Positions 34,610 through 42,903 of a stretch of DNA of 51,636 nucleotides are shown here, one piece after another. This DNA is from CALIKS01 sp964440295 (lineage in GTDB: Archaea; Thermoproteota; Nitrososphaeria_A; Caldarchaeales; Calditenuaceae), in assembly GCA_964440295.1 (NCBI GenBank), contig CAYTRT010000006.1:1-51636 (forward strand). The letters are read 5' to 3'. A model generated the notes under the pieces. The model saw nothing but the letters and a program-made list of their open reading frames with translations, was not told the origin of the DNA and did no database searches. Positions within the stretch are counted from its first letter, which is position 1, and each line of letters opens with the position of its first letter. The position numbers and the translations under genes were made by a program.

Positions 34610-34774
34610 TTATTCTTTGGTCCTGCGCTTAACTATCCTTATACGGCATAGCAAGTAGTCTCCGTCTCGTATCTCGAATATTTTTCTGATTTCTTCAGGA
34701 ATTGTTATTCTCCCACCAGCAGTTACTTCTGCGAAGAACGGAATGTCTTCCTCCTTTATTGTTACCTCTCCCAT
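34610..34774 (-). CDS. AbrB/SpoVT-type (MazE-like) swapped-hairpin DNA-binding protein
   Basis: A 54-residue frame. The sequence runs from MGEVTIKEED, through an AbrB core GGRITIPEEIRKIFEIRDGD, to a basic tail VKRRTKE. This is the classic strand-'I/V-PxxIR'-strand pattern of AbrB dimers, which bind DNA as regulators or antitoxins. Its stop lies directly next to the stop of the MazG-like gene (tail to tail). No toxin gene is adjacent, so a plain transcription regulator is more likely than an antitoxin. The diphosphomevalonate-decarboxylase-like gene ends 48 bases upstream of its start in the same orientation. Confidence 0.85.
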   Translation of the reverse strand: MGEVTIKEEDIPFFAEVTAGGRITIPEEIRKIFEIRDGDYLLCRIRIVKRRTKE

Positions 34775-34822
34775 GTCTTTACTTCATCGAAATTATTATG
34801 TGAGCTTCGTTTTAAATCATTC

Positions 34823-35794
34823 TTAGGTCGTGATTTCGACTCCAGGTCCTACGCCTGACTGTACTGTCAAGAACCCCTCGTCATTCAGCACCTTCTCCAC
34901 CTCGTCTGCCCACTCTGGCAGAGTATTGACGTAGACGGTTGGGCCGGTCTGCATCGAGTAATATGCCGGTATACCCCTGCCCCTGAGTCTCTTGACGGTC
35001 TCTATGATTTTTATGGTCTCGCCAGTCATCAGGATCATCCTGCAATTTCCGGTCATCGTGACTGCATGCAGCTCGAGGGAGTCCAGCTCGACGAGCTCTC
35101 CAAACCTCTTAAAATCATTGTCCCGTATGGCTCTGATCAGCTCTTCGCATCTCCTCTGGGCCGACTCGATACGCGCCTTAAAAAATGCTGAGGTCTCGGC
35201 CTCTCTATGCGCCTCCTCAGTGGAGGTCTTCATGGATAGTGGCACGATTATGAATCTGATGTCAAACTCCTTCCTCGTGGCAATCTTTACCGCGTAGCTA
35301 TCTTCGTCGCTGCTTCCCGCGTACCATCTTGCATATTCTCCCACCACTGATCTGCAAGCGGAGCCTGCCAGTAACCTCGCAAGCCTAGAGATTAGTCTTA
35401 GGTCCCATCCAAATTTCTCTCGGAGGCCAGCCGCCTCGTATGCGGCTGCTGCTAGGGCGGCGCCCGCAGCCGCTGAGAAGCCTAGGCCCTTGGCGTTCTT
35501 TACTGGAGAGTGATTTACAGAGTTTATCAGGCAGCGCTCTTCTATGCCGGAGAGGCTTCTGATCCTCTCTATCACTGAGATGACTCTTTCAAGCGGCCTG
35601 CCGCCGACCTCTTCACCGTTTATCAGGAGTTTATCGGTCTCGTAGTCGCTGAACTCCACTGTCGTTACGGTGTAGATGCAGTCTGTATTGACCGATATGC
35701 TGTCGTGGTAGGGTATTCTCAACTCCCAGTCCCTAAGCCCGTGATACTTCACGAGCGCCTGCATTGTGTATGCCTTTGCCGTCGCTCTACTCAC
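34823..35794 (-). CDS. GHMP-family mevalonate-diphosphate-decarboxylase-like protein
   Basis: 323 residues. Similarity to MVD is clear: ATAKAYTMQALVKYHGLRD with Lys16, the nucleotide loop KGLGFSAAAGAALAAAA, and SACRSVVGEYARW with Arg148. However, the segment that in MVD reads FDAGPN, with the catalytic Asp, is MQTGPT here, so Gln282 replaces Asp. It could therefore be a phosphomevalonate or bisphosphomevalonate decarboxylase, or a mevalonate 3-kinase-like enzyme of an archaeal mevalonate pathway variant. No other isoprenoid gene is in the window. Confidence 0.75.
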   Translation of the reverse strand: MSRATAKAYTMQALVKYHGLRDWELRIPYHDSISVNTDCIYTVTTVEFSDYETDKLLINGEEVGGRPLERVISVIERIRSLSGIEERCLINSVNHSPVKNAKGLGFSAAAGAALAAAAYEAAGLREKFGWDLRLISRLARLLAGSACRSVVGEYARWYAGSSDEDSYAVKIATRKEFDIRFIIVPLSMKTSTEEAHREAETSAFFKARIESAQRRCEELIRAIRDNDFKRFGELVELDSLELHAVTMTGNCRMILMTGETIKIIETVKRLRGRGIPAYYSMQTGPTVYVNTLPEWADEVEKVLNDEGFLTVQSGVGPGVEITT

Positions 35795-35876
35795 AAAACT
35801 ATCAAGCCAAAGGCCTAATTTATCGATATACCTCCAAATGAAAAATGCATATTTCCATCGGTGTCCTAGTTGATGC

Positions 35877-36266
35877 GTGGTTAGGTTGGACTCGGCTAAG
35901 CGGTACTTCTCGCCAAAGATGAATGACCGCGAGAGAGCAATATTCGAGACGGGGATCGCGCTCTCAGCAATACTGCACCTACTTCACGGGATGCCAATTC
36001 CTAGGAGTAGGAGCGCGGTGAGGAGGCTTGAGAGGACGATGGAGGAAGTCATCGAGACGCAACCATTCAGGAGACGCGTCAGGGTCAAGATCTACCCGCA
36101 GGTGAGAGGTGGAGTGTATGGATACGACGTCGCTAGGGGAGAGAATATCTACGCCTCAGTCGAGGTGAGGTATGGCTCATCTAGCGTCGTCGGAGAGCTC
36201 CGCTGGATTAGGCGGCTGGGCTATCCCCTCATGTACATAAAAGACATCAAGAATCACAAGAAATAG
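35877..36266 (+). CDS. mptD: Archaeal dihydroneopterin aldolase (MptD-like)
   Basis: 129 residues. The block RERAIFETGIALSAILHLLH and the following IETQPF...VRVKIY resemble MptD, which releases 6-hydroxymethyl-dihydropterin during synthesis of tetrahydromethanopterin-type or folate cofactors. The length fits. The GTG start is tentative; an ATG at 35919 is possible but would remove a stretch (YFSPKMNDRE) that homologues usually have. The next gene follows after 18 bases. Confidence 0.7.
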   Translation: MVRLDSAKRYFSPKMNDRERAIFETGIALSAILHLLHGMPIPRSRSAVRRLERTMEEVIETQPFRRRVRVKIYPQVRGGVYGYDVARGENIYASVEVRYGSSSVVGELRWIRRLGYPLMYIKDIKNHKK

Positions 36267-36284
36267 TGGTAAGTAGTAGTCGAC

Positions 36285-36917
36285 ATGACTTCCACCCGAG
36301 AGTGCGTGCTTGGCGTTGACCTGGCAGGCTCTGAGAGGCGGCCAACAGGCATGTGTATACTCTACAGAGACTACACGTGTAGGACTTGGCTAGTTTATAG
36401 GGATGAGGAAATACTAACCGCTGCGCTTGCCTACATGCCCCTCGTCGTCGCTGTGGATGCGCCACTGAGCCTGCCTAGGGGCAGGAAGAGCCTCTCAACC
36501 CGTGAGCCAGTTCATTTCAGGAGCTGCGACTTAGAGTTGAGGAGAAGAGGCATCAAGTTCTTTCCAATAACGATAGGGCCAATGAGGGCCCTAACCTCGA
36601 GGGGAATGATGCTGAAGAGAAAGCTCGAGGACCTCGGCATCAAGGTGATTGAAGTCTATCCAGGAGGAGCACAAGACGCGCTTGGAATCCCAAGAAAATC
36701 TAGAGGCCTGAGAGAACTAATAGAGGGCCTAAAGTCTCTGGGGCTGAAGGGACTGAGAGAAGACGCCACTGGAGACGAGGCCGATGCCGCGACCTGCGCC
36801 CTCGTAGGACTACTCTACATCGATAACAACTATGAGGCTCTAGGAGACGTTGATGAGGGACAAATAATAATGCCGCGTCACAATAGCCGCTTGGGTCAAG
36901 GACAAAAATTCTTCTAG
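36285..36917 (+). CDS. DUF429 protein (RNase H-like fold)
   Basis: 210 residues. The N-terminal VLGVDLAGSERRPTG and the central VVAVDAPLSLPRG supply the two conserved aspartates, and EDATGDEADAATCAL a third acidic cluster, as in DUF429, a predicted RNase H-like nuclease family. The motif VIEVYPGGAQ is also typical. Biological role unknown. The gene lies 18 bases after the mptD-like gene and is probably co-transcribed with it. Confidence 0.75.
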   Translation: MTSTRECVLGVDLAGSERRPTGMCILYRDYTCRTWLVYRDEEILTAALAYMPLVVAVDAPLSLPRGRKSLSTREPVHFRSCDLELRRRGIKFFPITIGPMRALTSRGMMLKRKLEDLGIKVIEVYPGGAQDALGIPRKSRGLRELIEGLKSLGLKGLREDATGDEADAATCALVGLLYIDNNYEALGDVDEGQIIMPRHNSRLGQGQKFF

Positions 36918-36955
36918 TCTAAATATTGCTATGAGGTTCTTACTTAAGAACTCGA

Positions 36956-38128
36956 ATGGATAAGAGGTCGCCGACGAACCTTCTGGCCTTCACCGGCTTC
37001 ATCGTCACAACATCTGGACAGATGAGCGCCCCCATACTCTCATTATACGCATACAGCCATCTCGGCGCATCCACTGCCGAGATTGGTCTGGTCTTTTCTA
37101 TCTTCTCGATCTCGGCGCTGTTCGTCAGGCTATTAATGGGATTACTATTTGGCGGAGACTTTCTCTTGAAGGCGCTAGTCGCAGGGTTATTCGTGAATAG
37201 TTGCTCGATGCTTACCTATGCATTTGCGCCAAATGTTCCAGTACTTACGGTAGTGAGAGCCATACATGGGGCTGCCTTTGCTTTCGACGTAACGACCATG
37301 CTTACCCTCTCTTCCCTCGTCGCTTCTAGTGACCAAGAATCAGCAGTTTCGCTTAACAGGTATACTACGGGAGTTGCGCTGGGACTTATGCTTGGGCCCG
37401 CATTGGGGACGTTAAGCGTCTCGGCCTTGGGGCTGAGATACACTTTGACAGCGGCGGGAATAGCTAGCATTCCAGCTGTTTTCGCTGCACTTACGCTGTA
37501 TAGGACCTCTAGGGGGATCTGTGTCTGGCCATCGTCGAGTAGGCCTAAAGCCTCATATCTGCGGGCGCTCTATCACAATGATGGGCTTAGACTCTCGACG
37601 ATTATCTATCTATGCTACACTATTGCTTTTGGCGTGATTCTTGCCTACGCGCCGATCGTGGCGAAGCTGGACCTAAACATCCCCGAGGTTGGCATAACGT
37701 CACTATTCTTCGGCTACTTCGCAATCACGCTGATCTGCAGAGCCTCGTTGATGAGGATACTAAGAATAATCAGTCTGCCTCGGTTGCTGATGCTGTCGCT
37801 CTCAGCGGCAGCGGCAGGGATATTCACGATGGGCATCAGCACGTCGCTGGCGTTGTTCGTACTGGGATTTGAGTTGACTGCTCTCGGGCATGGCTTTATC
37901 TTTCCAATCACTGCCATGATAGTTGCTAAGACCATCCCGCCAGAGTTAAGGCTGCTCGGCAACTCTATCTACCTCTCGTCGTGGGATGCCGGTCTTATGA
38001 TCGGGCCGCTAATCTCGTCGGGACTCACGGCTGTTCTACCGCTGAGGGAGACAATAGCAGTCATGACTGCTACTCTCCTCGTAGGTCTTGCACTATCCAC
38101 GCGTGTTGGAAAGCTGGGAGTAGAGTAG
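36956..38128 (+). CDS. MFS transporter
   Basis: 390 residues with about 12 hydrophobic helices and the major facilitator loop between helices 2 and 3 (FVRLLMGLLFGG). Helix 4/5 residues RAIHGAAFAFD are typical of drug or metabolite exporters. No substrate can be inferred. It lies close behind the DUF429 gene and is possibly co-transcribed. It is convergent with the Sua5 gene. Confidence 0.88.
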   Translation: MDKRSPTNLLAFTGFIVTTSGQMSAPILSLYAYSHLGASTAEIGLVFSIFSISALFVRLLMGLLFGGDFLLKALVAGLFVNSCSMLTYAFAPNVPVLTVVRAIHGAAFAFDVTTMLTLSSLVASSDQESAVSLNRYTTGVALGLMLGPALGTLSVSALGLRYTLTAAGIASIPAVFAALTLYRTSRGICVWPSSSRPKASYLRALYHNDGLRLSTIIYLCYTIAFGVILAYAPIVAKLDLNIPEVGITSLFFGYFAITLICRASLMRILRIISLPRLLMLSLSAAAAGIFTMGISTSLALFVLGFELTALGHGFIFPITAMIVAKTIPPELRLLGNSIYLSSWDAGLMIGPLISSGLTAVLPLRETIAVMTATLLVGLALSTRVGKLGVE

Positions 38129-38144
38129 GCCCGTTAGTGTTGAC

Positions 38145-39194
38145 TTAGACCCTTATTATTCTTCCTCCAGATGCTTTTTTCAGCCTATTCATAATCGCTA
38201 GTCCAAGTCCTCGCTCCTCTACCCCCTCAGTAATTATTACATCTACTCCTCTCGCGTCGAGTTCGCGGATCGATGCAAACAGGTTTCTCGCGACTGTTCT
38301 TAGGTCGTCGGCATCTCCTAGGCTTATCTCGTCTCTCAGGCCATATCCAGTCCTGCCCAAGTATAGTACGCCGACTCTTCGCCCCATTTCGCTGTACTCC
38401 TCTATGAGTTCTCTCGTCTTTTTCTTTACCCAGACTGGATCCCCATGGACTATGATTAGCTCGGCCTTCGGTGCGTAGTGTCTATACTTCATTCCCGGCG
38501 ATCTCGCTATAATTCTTTCCAGCTCTTCCTCGGCCAGAACTGTTGGATGAAGTCTGACCTCGCCTATCTCGCTCCTAAGCTGCTCGAGCGTGACGCCTCC
38601 TGGCCTTAGCATTGTTGGTACATCGTCGACCAAGCTTAGCACTGTGGATTCTAGGCCTATCTCTGTCTCTCCGCCGTCGATTATTGCGTCGACTCTTCCA
38701 TACAGGTCCTTGACGACGTGCTCGGCCCTAGTGGGGCTGGGCGAGCCTGATAGATTGGCGCTAGGCGCAGCGATGGGTCTCCCCGACTCCTCGATGAGCA
38801 TCAGTGCGACCTTGTGTCGAGGCATCCTCACCGCCACGGTGTCGAGGCCCGCGACGGTCACCTCTGGGAGGTTTTGGCTTCTTCTAAGCACTAGGGTCAA
38901 TGGGCCTGGCCAGAACTTTGAGATTAGTCTCCAAGCCAACGCAGGTATATCGGCCGCGACTTGCTCCAGCATCTCCCTGCTGCTCACGTGGACGATTATA
39001 GGGTTATCTAGCGGCCTCCCCTTCGCCTCGTAGATCCTCTTGACTGCCTCTGGATTGAGGGCGTCTGCGCCGAGCCCATAGACCGTCTCCGTCGGAAAAG
39101 CAACGAGTCCACCCCTCCTGATTATATCTGCCGCCGTCCTGATGATGTCTATCTCTGGATTGGCTGGGTTGACTTTAAGCAGCAGCGTGTTCAT
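38145..39194 (-). CDS. sua5: Threonylcarbamoyl-AMP synthase (Sua5 type)
   Basis: 349 residues. An N-terminal YrdC domain (FPTETVYGLGADA, KGRPLDNP, APSANLSGSPSPT) is followed by a C-terminal Sua5 domain (about 235-345), so this is the long archaeal/eukaryotic form. It makes threonylcarbamoyl-AMP from threonine, bicarbonate and ATP for the universal t6A37 modification of ANN-decoding tRNAs. The Kae1/KEOPS partners are not in the window. Confidence 0.95.
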   Translation of the reverse strand: MNTLLLKVNPANPEIDIIRTAADIIRRGGLVAFPTETVYGLGADALNPEAVKRIYEAKGRPLDNPIIVHVSSREMLEQVAADIPALAWRLISKFWPGPLTLVLRRSQNLPEVTVAGLDTVAVRMPRHKVALMLIEESGRPIAAPSANLSGSPSPTRAEHVVKDLYGRVDAIIDGGETEIGLESTVLSLVDDVPTMLRPGGVTLEQLRSEIGEVRLHPTVLAEEELERIIARSPGMKYRHYAPKAELIIVHGDPVWVKKKTRELIEEYSEMGRRVGVLYLGRTGYGLRDEISLGDADDLRTVARNLFASIRELDARGVDVIITEGVEERGLGLAIMNRLKKASGGRIIRV

Positions 39195-39267
39195 GCCTGT
39201 CTCCGAGGGCCGGGTCGATGCCTAATTAATGATTTGCTCGGCTCTATAATAATCCTGATATGTCCCA

Positions 39268-39780
39268 CTATTCTTGCTTATCGGTCGCTCCTGAGGTTGG
39301 TGGCACAATGACGACTGGTATCTTAGACTTGTCTATGAGGGCTTTGGCCACGCTTCCGATTCCGGACTCCCTGAAGTGTCTGCCACGATACCCAATCACG
39401 AGTATGCCTCCGTACTTCTCAGCCTCGCGGAGCAGGATTGATACTGGGTCGCCCTCCATGATTATGAACTTTGACTTTACGCCTCTCTCCTCCGCCATCT
39501 TGCTTATCTCTTCCGCGACTAGGCTCACCTCTCTCAGTTCCTCGTGGAGGGCCTTGTCCGTCACTGGATAGTAGGCCGGAGCCCCCTCCTCAGGCACGCT
39601 CGCCCTCACGTATGTCGCCCTAGACCCGGACAACACGTGGCTGCCGACGACGTGAAGCAGGATTAGGTCCCATCCAAGCCCAGCGGCGAGCCTAACGCCC
39701 AGCATCCCTACTGGCCTGCTTAGCGGTGAGCCATCTATCGCGGCAATAACACACTGCCTCGGAGAAACGCCCTCACTCAT
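39268..39780 (-). CDS. Universal stress protein (UspA family)
   Basis: 170 residues in the single-domain Rossmann-like fold: VIAAIDGSPLS at the start and the ATP-binding signature GYRGRHFRESGIGSVAKAL near the end. Such proteins bind ATP and act in stress responses, with varied partners. Its ATG overlaps the stop of the upstream MFS gene by ATGA, so the two are translated together. This suggests that the Usp modulates that transporter. Confidence 0.9.
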   Translation of the reverse strand: MSEGVSPRQCVIAAIDGSPLSRPVGMLGVRLAAGLGWDLILLHVVGSHVLSGSRATYVRASVPEEGAPAYYPVTDKALHEELREVSLVAEEISKMAEERGVKSKFIIMEGDPVSILLREAEKYGGILVIGYRGRHFRESGIGSVAKALIDKSKIPVVIVPPTSGATDKQE

Positions 39781-40991
39781 TTCTGTCCTCCCCTTTCTCT
39801 AAGCAATGTGTTGTGGGCTAGTCCCATTCCCAGCCTACCGATTGCCGAGATACTGTAGACGATGAGGATCGCAGTGTCTTGCTGCAGTCTCGATTCTAGT
39901 AGCTCGAGTAGAACTCCGCCCGTTATTGATCCAGCGAAGTATGAGGAGCCTGCTAGTAGGTTGTAAAAGGCTACGAAGCTCGCTCTCTCCTCCAACGGTG
40001 TCTTCTCTATCAGGAATAGTAGGACCGCAGTATTTATGAGTGCTGCATTTACGCCGGCAACTATGTTTATTCCGAGGAGGAATGGGAATGATGGAGTGAG
40101 TCCATAAACCATCGGGAGGAGGGCTAGGCTAGACCTGTTGATCATCAATGTCTTGGCTGGGCCCATCCTCGCGGCAGCGTTGCCGACAAGGAGTAGCCCG
40201 ACTATTCCTGCCGCTCCAGACGCTACGGTGAGGATGCTTATCTCGAAGAATGAGAGTCCGGCTACCCTGGCCAGAGTTATCGTGAAGACTGGCCACGCTA
40301 TGGACATGAAGAATCCGAAGCCCGCGTTTACGGTGCAGAACCTTAGAAAGACATTCTCTCTAATTATGTGTCTGGTCACTGATATTATGTTTATCTGGCT
40401 GGGTGACGCGTATCCTCTCCGCGGCGCCTTGAAGCCAATCATTATGATGGATGCAAGCAGTCCACTCGCCATTGCTATTAGGAACCCAGTCGTGAATCCT
40501 GGAAGACCTATTATCGATGCAAGGCCTACGGATAGTGTTGAAGCCATCGAGCCGACCTGTGTCCACAGGTTTATCGATGCTGAGACTATTGCTCTGCTCG
40601 CCGATGGCACTACCTCCGCGATCAAGCCGACGAATGAAGGCGCCACCATCGATGAAAAGACCGACTGCGCTGCGACAAGCAGTATGATCATTCCCGGGTC
40701 TCTAGTTAATGCGATGAATAGCCACAGGATCGATGAGACGGCTCCGCCAAAGATGATGAATGGTAGCTTCGTGTTCTTCTTATCGCTTAGGTATCCCCAG
40801 ACTGCTTGGAAAACGTTTGTGCCGAGATTGAGAAATGAGTGGAGTAGTCCTAGCTGAGAGGACGAAGCACCCACATAGGCGGCATAGATCGGAACGTAGG
40901 GAGTGCCCGCGCCGTCAGAAACCGAGGCTAAGAGAGCCCTCGCATAAATCTTCTTAGTGTTGTCCACGCAGTAAACGCAGACTATATCCAT
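39777..40991 (-). CDS. MFS transporter, co-translated with a universal stress protein
   Basis: About 404 residues with 12 hydrophobic segments. The loop VWGYLSDKKNTKLPFI is the cytoplasmic motif A. The start is uncertain. A tttttatat element sits directly before the ATG at 40991, which would fit a leaderless GTG start at 40967 (VDNTKKIY), while gatttagtc 22-30 bases upstream supports the ATG. Substrate unknown. The 3' end overlaps the Usp gene by four bases. Confidence 0.87.
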   Translation of the reverse strand: MDIVCVYCVDNTKKIYARALLASVSDGAGTPYVPIYAAYVGASSSQLGLLHSFLNLGTNVFQAVWGYLSDKKNTKLPFIIFGGAVSSILWLFIALTRDPGMIILLVAAQSVFSSMVAPSFVGLIAEVVPSASRAIVSASINLWTQVGSMASTLSVGLASIIGLPGFTTGFLIAMASGLLASIIMIGFKAPRRGYASPSQINIISVTRHIIRENVFLRFCTVNAGFGFFMSIAWPVFTITLARVAGLSFFEISILTVASGAAGIVGLLLVGNAAARMGPAKTLMINRSSLALLPMVYGLTPSFPFLLGINIVAGVNAALINTAVLLFLIEKTPLEERASFVAFYNLLAGSSYFAGSITGGVLLELLESRLQQDTAILIVYSISAIGRLGMGLAHNTLLRERGGQK

Positions 40992-41093
40992 ATAAAAACT
41001 TACTTGAGCAAGACTAAATCATCCTCAGTTACTCTTTCAGAAGAATGATTCCTTCAAATTTATATAGATAGTTACTTTTTGTATTTTCATACT

Positions 41094-41122
41094 AAAGTTG
41101 GATGGATAATCCATCCAACTTT
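41094..41122. promoter_or_regulatory. Long perfect palindrome, probable operator of the dehalogenase-like operon
   Basis: Two 14-base arms, aaagttggatggat and atccatccaacttt, are perfect inverted copies around a single central base (29 bases in all). A third partial copy, aaagttg, follows at 41143-41149. A TATA-like tract lies at 41155-41167. Such a long exact dyad is the expected shape of a regulator binding site. It is about 100 bases before the RdhA-like start and has no T-run directly after it, which argues against a terminator. Confidence 0.7.
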
Positions 41123-41154
41123 AAGATTTTTGAGCATTATATAAAGTTGAAAAA

Positions 41155-41167
41155 AATATATTTATAG
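41155..41167 (+). promoter_or_regulatory. TATA-like tract before the RdhA-like gene
   Basis: The sequence aatatatttatag lies 58-70 bases before the ATG at 41225, predicting a leader of about 30-35 bases that contains a long T-run (41202-41217). A second A/T-rich element (aatttatata) occurs upstream of the palindrome near 41057-41066. Confidence 0.45.
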
Positions 41168-41224
41168 TATCAATAAATAATAAAACTTAAATTTTGTTTT
41201 GTCTTTTTTTTATTTTTGCAGGAA

Positions 41225-42624
41225 ATGAATAGGAGAGATTTGTTGCGAATTTCTGCTGGATTAGCTTTGCCAGCTACGTTGCTTGCGTTGTTTTCAAAAA
41301 CATCGAGTGTATCGGCGGAGGTACTTAATAGCGATGAAGTAAAGAAGAAAGAAGCATACTCAAAGAAGGTGAGAATGATTGCCAATGTAGTGACTGTAAG
41401 CTGGGATGAGCTACCTTGGAAGGTTGATGAGAAAAGATACAAGCGTTTCCATCAAAAATACACGCTCTTCAGCAGGACCGGATGGGATCCAAAGATTCAG
41501 GAAATTGCTAAACAAACGCCTGCAAACATGATTAAGAACATGACTGAGGGCATGCATTCAACATTACTCGATTATGCGTTGATGAGCGCCGGTTGGTGGG
41601 CAGCTATGAGTTCTTCATGGGAGATGGACTGGGGCGATGGGGTCTAGTCTCTTGGGAGAGTAAAATGCCACCAACCTTTTCGATCGCTGCAGCTACATGG
41701 CGTCAAAACCCACAACTTCAGGAGCTGCAGAAGAAATTCAAAGAAGCGATGGAGAAAAAACCAAATGTTATGACAGAGATAGTAAAGAAAGTTGCATACT
41801 ATTTAGGAGCAGATCTAGTTGGCATAGCGCCCTACGACCCTAGATGGGTATACACTCACAGAATATACAATCCAAGATATCATCCAGGCGAGGAGTATAA
41901 AGAGGAAGAACTAAAGCTACCCGAAGGACTTAGATACTGTATCGTACTAGCGTTTGCTGAAGATTACTTCATGCAGGAGACAGCCGAGGGTGGACCATCA
42001 TTAGGTGATATAGGCTTTGGATACTCAAGAATGGCTGTAACTGCTGGCTCTCTAGCCGAATTCCTAAGAGCTCTCGGATACATCGGCATACCTTCAGGTA
42101 ACGATACAGCATTGAGCGTACCCTACGCTATTGCAGCCGGCTTAGGAGAATACAGTCGTATGGGTCTACTCATAACACCTGAGTACGGGCCTAGGGTTAG
42201 GCTTGCTAAGGTTTTCACTGATGCACCTCTCGTACCCGACAAACCAATTAGGTTCGGCGTGTATGAATTTTGTCAGAAGTGCAAAAAATGTGCGGACGCA
42301 TGCCCATCAGGGGCCATTACTCACGGCGATCCTACATGGGAGGGTTATAACGAAAGTAATAATCCGGGGGTCTACAAATGGTATGCAAATGGTGAGAAAT
42401 GCTTCGAGTATTGGTGTAAATCAGGGGCACCTGGCTGTGGCATATGCGTGAGAGTATGTCCATATAATAAGCCAAATTGGTGGGCTCATGAAGTCTTCAG
42501 GGATTACCTAGCACCTGCGTTAGGCGGCGACCTAGGAAAACAGATCGACGACTTACTAGGATATGGAAAGAAGCGAAAATCATCCGAATGGTGGGGCTTT
42601 GAGTATAATGAGGTGGTGAGGTGA
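41225..42624 (+). pseudogene. rdhA: Reductive-dehalogenase-like protein (RdhA family), split by a one-base frameshift
   Basis: Two frames join at 41639-41642. Adding one G to the GGGG run restores a single protein of about 466 residues. The N-terminus MNRRDLLRISAG is a Tat signal with a hydrophobic stretch to about residue 30. Middle blocks WKVDEKRYKRF, RTGWDP, LVSWESK, GLGEYSRMG and GPRVRLAKVFTDAPL are those of corrinoid reductive dehalogenases. Two 4Fe-4S motifs follow: CQKCKKCADACP (from 42271) and CGICVRVCP with an earlier Cys (CFEYWCKSG). QueG is a cytoplasmic relative, but the Tat signal and membrane-anchor neighbour argue for RdhA. The frameshift may be a sequencing error or a real break. 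Confidence 0.8.
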
Positions 42625-42634
42625 GTATTAAGAA

Positions 42635-42862
42635 ATGGTCAAGATAGAATTTCAAATAACGCCGAAGTGGGTCGCAAAGATTATTTTAACCATAGTGTGG
42701 CTAGCTATATTAGGAATTCTTTCCTACACATCTTGGGGTTTATACGTCATCGATAGGGCGATGACAGCTTTCAGCATCTTCGCCGGAATAACGATAGTAG
42801 TGTTTATCATCGGTATAACATTGATAGTATTATCGCTAAGAAAGCCGCGAAGAAACATATAG
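42635..42862 (+). CDS. Small membrane protein, probable RdhB-type anchor
   Basis: 75 residues with two hydrophobic helices (about 13-32 and 43-66) and a basic C-terminal end (RKPRRNI). Its size, topology and place directly behind an RdhA-like gene match RdhB, the anchor that ties the exported dehalogenase to the outside of the membrane. RdhB proteins vary strongly in sequence, so the call rests on context. GAGGTGA occurs 12 bases before the ATG, overlapping the end of the upstream gene. A T-rich stretch (42883-42890) follows. Confidence 0.6.
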   Translation: MVKIEFQITPKWVAKIILTIVWLAILGILSYTSWGLYVIDRAMTAFSIFAGITIVVFIIGITLIVLSLRKPRRNI

Positions 42863-42903
42863 ATTAACGATCGATAGTATTATTTTTTATATGATGATCA
42901 TGA

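Noticed and set aside
34610..34774. A toxin-antitoxin pair based on the AbrB/MazE-like protein
   Set aside because: No toxin-sized gene is adjacent in the same direction. The convergent neighbour is a MazG-type pyrophosphohydrolase, not a MazF toxin.
40138..40857. A 239-codon plus-strand frame
   Set aside because: Antisense to the MFS transporter; it has no family features and its composition is explained by the opposite strand.
41094..41122. The long palindrome as an intrinsic terminator of the upstream gene
   Set aside because: The upstream gene is on the other strand and divergent, and no T-run follows the stem directly, so an operator is the better reading.
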